64,000 nucleotides of DNA, taken from Mugil cephalus. Lineage: Eukaryota > Chordata > Actinopteri > Mugiliformes > Mugilidae. Both the position numbers and the translations under genes were made by a program. Of the stretch, positions 27,201 through 36,774 are shown in pieces (the stretch's first letter is position 1; each line of letters begins with the position of its first letter). The notes under the pieces were generated by a model, which was not told where the DNA came from, searched no databases, and saw only the letters and a program-made list of their open reading frames with translations. The stretch is taken from positions 997,501-1,061,500 of the forward strand of contig NC_061791.1 of NCBI RefSeq assembly GCF_022458985.1, in the 5' to 3' direction.

Positions 27201-30200
27201 TTGGACCTGTTGTTGTTGTTGTATTACGATACATAATCTTGGATGTGTAGGTTGACGGGTTTGAAAGTTTCAAGTTGCCCGAATAGCGTTGCTTTTTTAT
27301 CGAAGATCAAGCGATTTAACTATCTAACTCTTCTCTCTGATAAATCTCGTATGAATCTCGTATGTATCTCTGATGAATCTTGTGTGAATCTCGTGTGAAT
27401 CTCTGATGAATCTCTAGTGAATCTCTAATGAATCTCTAATGAATCTCTGGTGAATCTCGGATGACTCTTTGATGAATCGGCTCCTATTTAAGGTCTCTGA
27501 GATCAAAGGCACAGTTCTTTTGAGATCAAAGGCACCGTGCCTTTGATCTCAAAAGAACTGTGTCTTTGATCTCTGCTAATTGTGGGCGGGGCTTAGGAGA
27601 TTCCATCACATCATGTGACATCATCACAACATCAAGTGTTGAGTGACGTAATCACTATGGCAACACAGAGACTCTGACATCATCACCATGGCAACACCAC
27701 AGCAGTGAGGTCAGGATTCAAGATTCAAGATGGCTGATTCTACTGTCTTAATAAAAGTCCATAATTATGGTACTATCCAACTATTAAAAACAATTTATGC
27801 TTAATATGAAATGTCTGTTTTTGTATTAGGTCTTCAAGATTCAAGATTTCTTTATTGTCAATTTCCCTTCATGTTCCGAATATAGAGATTAAAAATCTGA
27901 GTGAACAAAATGCAAAGGCAAAAAATAAAACAGATTAAACAAAACCTTCTGAGAAAGATGTAGTACTTTAATAAATCAGCTCAATCGGTGCAATGTACGG
28001 TGCAACAGGGTGTAGTAATGTCCAGTAAGGTTTGCAATATGGTGCAGTAAGATACAATACGGATTAATTAGGTGCAATAAGTTGTAGTAACGTGCAGTAA
28101 TCTGTGCAATAAAGTGCAATACATTGTAATAAGGCGCAATAAGGTGCAGAAATGTGTGCAGTGAGATGCAACATGGTGCATGTGTGCAATAAGATGCAGT
28201 AAGAAACAGTCAGGGGCAGTGATGTGCAATAAGGTGCAATAAGGTTTAATAATATGCAGTTAGTTGCAGTAAGTTGTGCAATAACTTGTAATAACGTGCA
28301 GTAATATGTGTAATAGGGTGCAGTGAGGTGCAATAAGATCAATAAGCACCATGACTGAGCTGCATTCAGTCCGTGATCGTTACTCTCTCCACCTAAACTC
28401 ATGGTCACCGGCCTTTTGTTTCTCTCCATGAAGCCATAATCTAAACTTTGCATTCTTAAATTCAACTCCCCCAATGTAACATGTTGTTCTTTTAACAGTG
28501 GCTCTATCTAGCTTCCCAGCTAACCGTAGCTCTTCTTAGTTTCTTGGCCTCCCAGCTAACTGTAGCTCTTCCTAGCCTCCAAGCTAACGGTAGCTCTTCC
28601 TAGCTTCCTTGCTATGTTGGCCTAAATCTGCTATTAGGTAAGGTGACCAGTTTTCTGAAATTAAATTAGGAGACGTCGTAGCTCAACATTGACTTTCTCT
28701 GTGGTCCACTAGTTGCCGCCAAACCAAGCATTGACTAAATGGAAGTGAATGAGAAAACGTTTATTTAGAAATATAAATCTTTAAAGGTCATATACGACGT
28801 TTGTACTCGGAAAATGAACCTTAAATAAACAAATCTGGCCTCCCAGCTAATAGCAGTAGATCGTCTTAGCTTCCCAGCTAACGGTAGCTCTTGGTGGCGA
28901 CCAAGAGGCCTGATTAACAACGTCCAGAAGGAGGTCGTGGACTTTTTTAGAGCTGCTGTCCTGTATCTGCCGGGGCAGGACGGTGGACGTTGTGTGGACT
29001 TAAACTTACACTGCAGACGACTCGGCTATGACAAACTTTTGTTCCCGGTCCAACCTGAGTCGGTGGATTTAACTGGACTAACATCATCCAGAAGAAAGAC
29101 ATCTACGTCCTCAGCGTGTAGGTGTCAAACTCACCCTGGCAGGGCTGAACGTGTCCAGGTGGACTGTACAAACCTCCTGTCAATAAATGGACAGGATTGT
29201 ACACGGGGCCATAGCTACAAACAGTATCTGATGCACCTTTGGTCTGGACACAGGGGACGACTGTCCCTCCTGTTCCCAGTCAGAGACCGTCCTCCATCTC
29301 TTTGTCCAGTGTCCCAGATTAGAGGCTCTGTTCAGGCTCCTAAAGAGGTGGTTTCAGGGGTTTGGTCCCGGTTTTATCTTTTAGTCCCAGACAGAAGTCT
29401 GTCCACCAGCTGACTAACTTTGTTTCAGGGACATCTGGAAGACCAGGAGGGTCAGGGTCAGGGGTCAGGGGATGCGGTGTCCATGGTGACCGGGCTGCTT
29501 TTAGTTCAGAGTTCAGCTTTAAGAGACTGACAGGACGAACGCAGGAGGACGTCCTGTGTTCAGTTAGAGGACACTCTCTGGTCCTGAACTTTAACAACTT
29601 TTTGTTGGTTTTTATTTACTTTGTTGGTAAAAAAAGAAATGGGATAAATTGTAAATAGAAGAATTAGCAATAAAGGTTTATTTAAAATCCAAAAAAATCC
29701 TTCCTTCCTTGTTGTGTATTTCATTCATTTTATTTTCTCTCTCCTCACCAAATAAGTAAGTCAGCCCCGCCCACCCCCCCCACCTTTAGCCCCGCCCTCT
29801 GACCTCTGACCTCTGTGTATGTGTGTCCCTCCCCAGCTCGGCGGTGACCCCCGTCATGGTGGACGCCGTCCTGGCCGAGCTGCCGCCGCTGATCTCAGAG
29901 AGCGACATGCACGTGTCCCAGATGGCGCTGAGCTTCCTGTCCACGCTGGCGCTCACCCACCCCTCCTCCCTGGGGCAGCTGACCGGGGGCAACATCCTGC
30001 AGCAGCTCATCGCCCTCGTCAGGTCGCCGCTGCTGCAGGGGGGGGCGCTGGCCGCCATGCTGGACTTCTACCAGGTACACGGGGGAGGAGGGAGGGAGGG
30101 AGGGAGGGAGGGAGGGAAGGAAATGAGGAAGGCTGGGGCTGCAGGACGCTTGTCTTCACACGTGTCCTAACGGGGGCGCGTCCCTGGTCCTGATGCTGTG

Positions 30201-31739
30201 TGTTCCAGGCCCTGGTTTCCACGGAGACGCCCGGTCTGGGCTACATGGACCTGCTGAGGATGCTGACGGGGCCGGTTTACTCGCAGACGGCGGCGCTGCC
30301 TCACAAACAGGCCTATTGCTCCATCGCCAAGTGTGTGGCCGCCCTCACCAGAGCCTGTCCCAACGAGGGCCCCGCCGTGGTGGGCCAGTTCATCCAGGTA
30401 CGCAGGCCACGCCCCCTTCTGTCTGTCCGTCCATACAGGTACGCAGGCCACGCCCCCTTCTGTCTGTCCGTCCATACAGGTACGTAGGCCACGCCCCCTT
30501 CTGTCTGTCTGGCCTTCATCCAGGTACGCAGGCCACGCCCCCTTCTCTCTGTCTGTCCTTCATACTGGTGTGTAGGCCACACCCCCTTCTGTCTGTCTGT
30601 CCTTCATCCAGGTATGTAGGCCACGCCCCCTTCTCTCTATATCTGTCCTTTATACCGGTATGTAGGCCACACCCCCTTCTGTCTGTCTGTCCTTCATCCA
30701 GGTATGTAGGCCACGCCCCCTTCTCTCTGGCTGTCCTTTATACCGGTATGTAGGCCACGCCCCCTTCTCTCTGTCTGTCCTTCATACCGGTGTGTAGGCC
30801 ACGCCCCCTTCTCTCTGTCTGTCCTTCATACAGGTATGTAGGCCACACCCCCTTCTGTCTGTCCGTCCTTCATACAGGTATGTAGGCCACGCCCCCTTCT
30901 ATCTGTAGGCCACGCCCCTTCTCTCTGTCATTCTTCCAGGTATGTAGGCCACGCCCCTTCTCTCTATCTGTCCTTCTTCCAGGTATGTAGGCCACGCCCC
31001 CTTCTGTCTTTCTGTCCTTCATACCGGTATGTAGGCCACGCCCCCTTCTGTCTGTAGGCCACGCCCCCTTCTCTCTGTCTGTCCTTCATACAGATATGTA
31101 GGCCACGCCCCCTTCTCTCTATCTGTCCTTCATACAGATATGTAGGCCATGCCCCCTTCTGTCTGTAGGCCAAGCCCCCTTCTCTCTGTCTGTCCTTCAT
31201 TCTCTCCCTTGTGTCTGACAGGATGTGAAGAACAGCCGGTCCACAGACTCCATCCGTCTCCTGGCTCTTCTGTCCCTGGGGGAGGTTGGACACCACGTGG
31301 ACCTGAGCAGCCAGCCCGAGCTGAAGACCGTCATCCTGGACGCCTTCTCGTCCTCCAGCGAGGAGGTGAGATGAGTTGTTGTTGTGTCTTAGTGTGTCCC
31401 AGGTGTGTAACGGTCTCCATTCAGACCCTGACCCGGACTCTGTGCTGGTGCAGGTGAAGTCGGCGGCTTCGTACGCGTTGGGCAGCATCGCGGTGGGAAA
31501 CCTGCCCGAGTACCTGCCCTTCGTCCTCCAGGAGATCTCGTCCTCCAAGAGACAGTATCTGCTGCTGCACTCGCTCAAGGAGATCATCAGTGAGACGCAC
31601 AAATATATACACACTACACTATATACACTACACACACACACATATATACTACACTATATACTACACACACACACACACACATATATATACTACACACACA
31701 CACACATATATATACTACACACACACACACACACATATA

Positions 31740-31783
<44 letters not shown>

Positions 31784-34700
31784 TACACACACACACACAC
31801 ATATATACTACACACACACACACACATATATACTACACACACAACAACACATAAACACACACACACACACATATATACACACACACACACCACAAACTAC
31901 CACACACACACTAATATACTATACTACACACACACACACACATATATATACTACACACACCCCACACATACAATACTACACACACACACACATAATACTA
32001 CACATTAAATACACACACACACACATATATACTACACACACACACACACACTACACACACACACACACACACACACACACTACACACACACACATATACT
32101 ACACACACTGTATTAAAACATGGAGGGAGAACATTGTGTTCCTGTGGTTCTGAGCCGTGTTCCTGTGGTTCCGTGTGCAGGTTCTGCCTCGGTGTCGGGT
32201 CTGAAGCCGTACGTGGAGTCGGTTTGGTCTCTGCTGCTCAAACACTGCGAGTGTCAGGAGGAAGGAACCAGGAACGTCGTGGCCGAGTGTTTGGGGAAAC
32301 TGACCCTGATCGACCCGGAGACGCTGCTGCCCCGCCTCAAAGGATACCTGCTGTCAGGTGACTGCTCTCAGCCAATCAGCCGCCTCCTCCTCCCTCCGGG
32401 TCTGAATGTAAATGTAACGTGTTGGTTCTGCAGGTTCCTCGTACGCCCGGAGCTCCGTGGTGACGGCCGTGAAGTTCACCATCTCTGACCAACCACAGCC
32501 CATCGACCCCCTGCTGAAGAACTGCATAGGTAACACACACACCTGGATATATGCTAATATATAAATATATATATATACATATACACCTCCAGGGTCTTTA
32601 ATGCTTTGATTTAAAAAGTCTGGATTTTAAGAAGAAACATGGAGAAATTATCAGTTAATTTCCAGTTTGACACATTTCTGTTTGTAGCTGAGGAACTAAA
32701 AGAGCAGGAAACGTGTTTAACGTTTAAACCGTTTTTAAAACGTTCATTTAACGTCGTGGAGTCACCTCCTCCTCCTCCTCTGATTGGCTCTTCTTCTTCT
32801 TCTTCTTCGTCGTCTTCTTCGTCTTCAGGTGATTTCCTGAAGACGTTGGAGGACCCGGACCTGAACGTGCGCCGCGTTGCCTTGGTAACGTTTAACTCGG
32901 CCGCCCACAATAAACCGAGTCTGATCAGGGAACTGCTGGACCTGGTTTTACCACAACTCTACAACGAGACCAAGGTCAGGAAGGAGCTGATCAGAGAGGT
33001 GAGACCAGGACCTGTTCCCTCCTTCCTTCCTTCCTTCCCTCCTTCCTTCCTTCCTTCCTTCCTTCCTTCCTTCCTTCCTTCCTTCCTTCCTTCCTTCTTT
33101 CTATCTTTCCTTCTCTGGAGGTTGTTTGATAGATGAGTGGGGCTTGGCTGGTCTAAGGGGGTTCTAGGTGGGTCTAAGGGGGTACTAGGTGGGTCTAAGG
33201 GGGTCCCAGGTGGGTCTAAGGGGGTTCTAGGTGGGTCTAAGGGGTCTATGGGGGTACTAGGTTGGTCTAAGGGGTCTAAGGGGGTCCCAGGGGGGTCTAA
33301 GGGGTCTAAGGGGGGTTCTAGGTGGGTCTTAGGGGGGTTAAAGGTGGGTCTAAGGGGGTCCTAGGTTGGTCTAAGGGGGTTCTAGATGGGTCTAAGGGGG
33401 TTCTAGGTGGGTCTAAGGGTCTAAGAGGGTTCTACGTTGGTCTAAGGGGGTTCTAGGTGGGTCTAAGGGGGTTCTAGGTGGGTCTAAGGGGGTTCTAGGT
33501 TGGTCTAAGGGGGGTTCTAGGTGGGTCTAAGGGGTCTAAGGGGGTCCCAGGTGGGTCTAAGGGGGTCCCAGGTGAATCTAAGGGGGTCCCAGGTGGGTCT
33601 AAGGGGGTTCTAGGTGGGTCTAAGGGGGTTCTAGGTTGGTCTAAGGGGGGTTCTAGGTGGGTCTAAGGGGTCTAAGGGGGTCCCAGGTGGGTCTAAGGGG
33701 GTCCCAGGTGAATCTAAGGGGGTTCTAGGTGGGTCTAAGGGGGTTCTAAGTGGGTCTAAGGGGGTTCTCGGTTGGTCTAAAGGGGGTACTAGGTGGGTCT
33801 AAGGGGGTTCTAGGTGGATCTAAGGGGTCTAAGGGGGTCCCAGGTGGGTCTAAGGGGGTTCTAGGTGGGTCTAAGGGGTCTATGGGGGTCCCAGGGGGGT
33901 CTAAGGGGGTCTAAGGGGGTCCCAGGTGGGTCTAAGGGGTCTAAGGGGCTTATAGGTGGGTCTAAGGGGGGTTCTAGGTGGGTCTTAGGGGGGTTATAGG
34001 TGGGTCTAAGGGTCTAGGGGGGTTCTAGGTTGGTCTAAGGGGGTTCTAGATGGGTCTAAAGGGTCTAAGGGGGTCCTAGGTGGGTCTAAGGGGTTCTAGG
34101 TGGGCCTAGGGGGGTTCTATGTGGGTCTAAGAGGGTTCTACGTTGGTCTAAGGGGGTTCTAGGTGGGTCTAAGGGGGTTCTAGGTGGGTCTTGGGGAGTC
34201 CCTGGTGTGTCCTCTGGTGTCTGACTGTCGTCCTGACTGGGTCCAGGTGGAGATGGGTCCGTTCAAACACACCGTGGACGATGGTCTGGACCTGAGGAAG
34301 GCTGCGTTCGAGTGCATGTACACTCTGCTGGACAGCTGCCTGGACCGGATCGACATCTTCACCTTCCTGAACCACGTGGAGGACGGACTGAAGGACCATT
34401 ACGACATCAAGGTGGAGCCTCGCGTCGCAGCATCTGCTCTTAAATAACGCGCCGCTGTGATGGAGACTCTCTGACGGACTGGACTCTGTTCTGTTGTTTC
34501 CAGATGCTGACGTTCCTGATGCTGGCCAGACTCTCGTCCTTGTGTCCCAGTGCTGTTCTACAGAGACTGGACCGGCTGGTGGAGCCGCTCAGAGCCACCT
34601 GCACCACCAAGGTACTGGACCCGAACGGACTCTTCACCGGCTTTAACTGATTAGCATCAGTCCACAAGTATCTGTTATAGTAGTAGAGTAGCGGCTCTGA

Positions 34701-35559
34701 GGAGCAGAGATGGTCCTGATACTGGCTACATGATGCTAACAGCGCTAATGCTAATGGTCGTAACCAGACTGATTTGGTTCCAGTGAGTTTTTAATTAGCT
34801 TAGCTTCCCAACTTCACCTGTAAAGATGCAACTTGGAGGAAACATTTAGATTCAACATCTGACCACGCACAGCATTAGCATTAGCATTAGCATTTTATTA
34901 AAGGACCAGAAATTTAGCGGCTCTGAAGCCTGACAGACCCCACGACTCTGGTTCATTATTTATCTGATATCGGTTCATTTTGTAAACTTTGAGCAAATAT
35001 GTAAGTTTGTAAAGAAACGAAACAAAACGTTAGAAATAAAGACTTAAATAAAGGCCCTGGCCACTATTAGAGGTAATACGGTAAAACACAAAACACCTTA
35101 GAAATAAAAAAGGAAACAGTTTGTATGTTTTCATTCCATTTTACTTCCTCTTATTTTTGAATATGTTGCATGTTTCTTCTATTTTTTTTAATCCTTTTCA
35201 ATATATTCTTCATAAATAAAACTCTGTTTCAAAAGTACCGTAACGACACTCATCGCGTTAAAGAGCTGGACTAGTGTATGAAACGTCTCCGGGTCCCTGG
35301 TCTCTCAGTAACCGAGTCTCCGGTGTCTCTGCAGGTGAAGGCGAACTCGGTGAAGCAGGAGTTCGAGAAGCAGGACGAGCTGAAGCGGTCGGCGATGCGA
35401 GCCGTCGTCGCGCTGCTGACGATCCCGGAGGCCGAGAAGTCGCCGCTGATGTCGGAGTTCCAGTCGCAGATCTCGTCCAATCAGGAGCTGGCGGCCATCT
35501 TCGACTCCATCCAGAGGGACTCCAGCTCCGCCAACATGGAGTCCATGGACACTAGCTAA
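12281..35559 (+). CDS. cand1: cand1: cullin-associated NEDD8-dissociated protein 1, complete, 26 coding exons
   Basis: CAND1 is a HEAT-repeat solenoid that wraps un-neddylated cullin-RBX1 and exchanges substrate receptors on cullin-RING ubiquitin ligases. Exons: 12281-12348, 13500-13575, 14411-14478, 14569-14723, 15471-15594, 15722-15809, 15914-16082, 16800-16905, 16992-17137, 17234-17385, 17499-17639, 19018-19159, 19245-19453, 19536-19704, 19780-19869, 20166-20319, 29837-30074, 30209-30397, 31222-31365, 31454-31589, 32181-32357, 32434-32529, 32829-32998, 34247-34411, 34504-34611, 35335-35559. All junctions are GT/AG and phases join. The sum is 3705 nt, 1234 aa, against 1230 in human. The start [20 protein letters not shown] and end NMESMDTS match CAND1 rather than CAND2. 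An acidic loop lies at residues 314-344. Intron 16 (9.5 kb) hosts an antisense gene. No frameshift or missing exon was seen. Confidence 0.97.
12480..13030. repeat. Degenerate GCTAACTG/GATGATGTTGG minisatellite in cand1 intron 1
   Basis: Imperfect tandem units of about 30 bp built from GCTAACTGACTAGCTA and GATGATGTTGG segments; the best copies are at 12537-12600. Confidence 0.8.
13735..14290. repeat. GCTAAT-rich degenerate repeat in cand1 intron 2
   Basis: Irregular recurrence of GCTAATGCTA/GGCTAAT segments with no strict period. Probably an eroded minisatellite related to the other TTAGC-rich arrays in the window. Confidence 0.5.
16147..16617. mobile_element. MITE in cand1 intron 7 with GGCTGGACAATT ends
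   Basis: GGCTGGACAATT at 16147-16158 is inverted as AATTGTCCAGCC at the right end (about 16606-16617). The interior is about 470 bp, non-coding, and includes a TCGCGAGAAG...AATCGCGATC segment next to the right end. This is typical of hAT-like non-autonomous elements in fish. Family assignment is by resemblance only. Confidence 0.7.
17645..18840. repeat. 331-bp tandem duplication within a TTAGC-rich intron 11 repeat
   Basis: A long segment starting TTCAGACAATTGTATGGTAG at 18189 recurs at 18520 with only a few differences over more than 100 bp. Related pieces (TATCCTGAGAAAGATAACGT) are at about 17874, 18483 and, with one change, 18754. It fills most of cand1 intron 11. Confidence 0.8.
20375..21290. 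repeat. CCTT polypyrimidine array in cand1 intron 16
   Basis: About 0.9 kb of CCTTCCTT with a higher-order unit containing CTCTCTCTATCCTTCC and TTCTGTCTGTGCTTCC. It starts about 55 bp after the exon 16 donor. Long Ser/Phe/Leu/Pro open frames across it are artefacts. Confidence 0.95.
21784..27273 (-). CDS. Unrecognised internally repetitive protein gene nested antisense in cand1 intron 16 (two one-base frameshifts)
   Basis: Three open segments on the minus strand (27273-25210, 25220-23211, 23226-21784; 687, 669 and 480 codons) clearly form one coding unit. The repeats run across both joints, and each joint has a single-base length change relative to sister copies (extra G at about 25213-25215, one C missing at about 23236-23237). 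The changes cancel, so the outer segments share a frame and the implied product is about 1829 aa. Order: N-terminal helical block ([12 protein letters not shown]...), basic [20 protein letters not shown], then acidic/Ser-rich repeats with KLSLKR and KKKLSLKFK motifs, a second copy of the helical block near 24430-23900, Pro/Ser repeats, and a compact C-terminal block ([12 protein letters not shown]... to TSWFF). No signal peptide, membrane segment or known domain was recognised. It may be a functional gene with assembly indels, or a recent pseudogene. Confidence 0.7.
27274..27480 (-). promoter_or_regulatory. 5' leader of the nested gene with ATGAATCTCT tandem repeats and TATA-like box
   Basis: Between 27337 and 27476 (plus strand) about ten degenerate copies of a unit of about 12 bp (ATGAATCTCT) occur. 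At 27485-27494 the minus strand reads CCTTAAATAG, a weak TATA-like element about 215 bp upstream of the start codon. The transcription start is inferred, not seen. Confidence 0.4.
27499..27573. promoter_or_regulatory. 75-bp near-perfect palindrome with four TCF/LEF-type sites
   Basis: Arms 27499-27535 and 27537-27573 are inverted copies of 37 bp with one mismatch and a one-base spacer. Each arm holds two sites: GATCAAAGG at 27501-27509 and 27524-27532, CCTTTGATC at 27540-27548, and TCTTTGATC at 27563-27571. CCTTTGATC is the optimal TCF/LEF site. A GC box (GGGCGGGGC, 27584-27592) adjoins. It lies 226 bp upstream of the nested gene's start codon. An HNF4-type DR1 reading (AGATCAAAGGCAC) is an alternative. 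Confidence 0.6.
28000..28345. repeat. GTGCAATAAG-type degenerate minisatellite
   Basis: Irregular tandem GTGCAATAAG/GTGCAGTAA units of about 10-13 bp within cand1 intron 16. Non-coding. Confidence 0.75.
28495..28640. repeat. Inverted-orientation copies of the 28-bp minisatellite
   Basis: Units such as CCCAGCTAAC-GTAGCTCTTCCTAGCTTCC are the reverse complement of the GCTAGGAGGAGCTAC...TTAGCTGG unit found elsewhere. Further single copies are at about 28840-28895. Confidence 0.7.
28900..29665 (+). mobile_element. Degenerate non-LTR retrotransposon 3' end (RT-ORF C-terminus)
   Basis: Frame-broken translation around 29270-29400 reads like [20 protein letters not shown], a Cys-containing C-terminal motif typical of fish L1/Tx1-type LINE ORF2. 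A 3' tail with AATAAAGG lies near 29670. Multiple stops and frameshifts are present, so it is a dead copy. Exact clade cannot be assigned. Confidence 0.6.
30398..31190. repeat. 41-44 bp minisatellite in cand1 intron 18 carrying fused splice-site motifs
   Basis: About 20 units containing GGCCACGCCCCCTTCTCTCT and ending TCCTTCATCCAG|GTATGTAG. The first unit starts exactly at the exon 18 donor (30397/30398), and the TTCATCCAG exon end is copied into later units. Roughly ten units keep an intact pyrimidine-CAG|GTATGT or CAG|GTACG junction. Confidence 0.9.
31600..32110. repeat. CA/TA-rich microsatellite in cand1 intron 20
   Basis: About 500 bp of ACACAC interspersed with ATATATACTAC segments; starts about 10 bp after the exon 20 donor. 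Thr/His/Tyr-rich open frames here are artefacts. Confidence 0.95.
33005..33115. repeat. CTTC microsatellite in cand1 intron 23
   Basis: CCTTCCTT tract beginning about 20 bp after the exon 23 donor. Confidence 0.9.
33145..34200. repeat. 21-bp G-rich minisatellite in cand1 intron 23
   Basis: Roughly 45-50 units of GGGTCTAAGGGGGTTCTAGG(T) and variants (GTCCCAGG, GTACTAGG), with G-runs of 3-6 on the sense strand. It ends about 45 bp upstream of exon 24. Gly/Ser/Lys open frames are artefacts. Confidence 0.95.
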
Positions 35560-36600
35560 AAAAACAAAAAAAAAAAACGAAAGAAAACAAAAACACACGG
35601 ACCAAAACAAAGAGTTTAATTAAAAAAAATAATAATAATCAAAAAAAAAAAGAAGAAGAAATAAATAAAAATTAATTCCCAAGATGCAACACGGCACCAC
35701 TCCCGCTGCTGGAGCGCTAACCCTGCAGCATGTTTCCATGACAACAGGACGCAAAATACACAAACACACACACACTTGTTGTGACACACTCTCTCCTTGC
35801 GTGTGAAAGTCCCATGATGCATTGCACTGACGTCGGCTGATGGAAAAGAAAGGAGGAAGAAGACGGACAGAAAGAATAAATTCCAGAAAAATAAGTTCCA
35901 CATGAGGCTTGGAAGCTCCTCCCACTTCCTGTTTGTTTTTCCAGCGAGGGCATCTGATTGGTTGGTCTCCCCGCGCATCATCGTTCCTTCTTTTCATTTC
36001 CTTTTTTTTTATTATTATTGTTATTCGTTTCTTTTCGTAATTCCAGAAAGTTCGACAGGTACTGAAACCTGATTGGCCGCTGCTGAGTGACTGACAGTTG
36101 GCGCGATTTGAAAACTGACCAATGACGGGGGAGAGGAAAAAAAAATAAAAATTAAAAATGAAAGGTGCTCTTTCCCGTCTGAGGCTGTGGTGACCAATGG
36201 GAGAGGGATCGCTCTGATGTTGTTGTTTTTTTTTTGCTTTGTTTTTTGCGAATGATGTAGGCAACCAATAGGAGGCTTTGGGGATGTTGACACATGGGCG
36301 GGGTTTAACTGTTTGTGGACCAATCAGCATCCTTGTTTCCTCCCGAGTAAGTAGCCCCTCCCTCTACCTTAGGGAGGGAAGAGGAGGGTTTATTGGACCA
36401 GCCCCTAGACCCCCAAACCGGTTCCAGCTGGTTCAGTCTAGTCAGAAACCGGTTTGATCTTACTGTGTCCTGCCTGTTTGGTTTAGTTTTAAAAAATAAA
36501 AGAAGATCTGGTTTAAACCGGTTTAATCCGGTCCGGTCCGGTCTGGACAATCCACTGTTGTTTTTCGCCCGAGAAAAATAAAGAGGTCCATTTCTGCCTG
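35560..36600 (+). other. cand1: cand1 3' UTR with candidate polyadenylation signal
   Basis: Sequence after the TAA at 35557-35559 is A/T-rich. It contains several AATAAA hexamers; the best placed is AATAAA at 36577-36582, followed by T/G-rich sequence. Minus-strand open frames at 35616-36330 overlap the UTR and have no family resemblance. Confidence 0.5.
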
Positions 36601-36774
36601 CCTTCACACTCCGACTGCCTTCATTTCTTTTTGTTCGTGTCGGGACGAATCACAGCGACGGTTCAACATTAACAATAAAAGACCCGGAGACTTTAACCGT
36701 GAAAATACAACAAAAATCACACGAGGTGGTTAAATTAGGCCGATTCAAGCAGAAATGAGGGAAGGAAGAGGCTA

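Noticed and set aside
30964-31641. 225-codon minus-strand frame
   Set aside because: It lies antisense to cand1 exons 19-20 and the intron 18 minisatellite; no start context or family resemblance.
31376-32153. Thr/His/Tyr-rich open frames
   Set aside because: They read through a CA/TA microsatellite in cand1 intron 20.
33145-34200. Telomere-like repeat (GGGTCTAAGGG)
   Set aside because: The unit is 21 bp and lacks tandem TTAGGG; it is an intronic G-rich minisatellite.
12281-35559. CAND2 as an alternative identity for the large gene
   Set aside because: The N-terminus, acidic loop, C-terminal NMESMDTS and adjacency to grip1 all match CAND1.
35616-36330. Minus-strand frames up to 236 codons
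   Set aside because: They overlap the cand1 3' UTR, have Phe/Lys runs from poly-A/T tracts and no recognisable domain.
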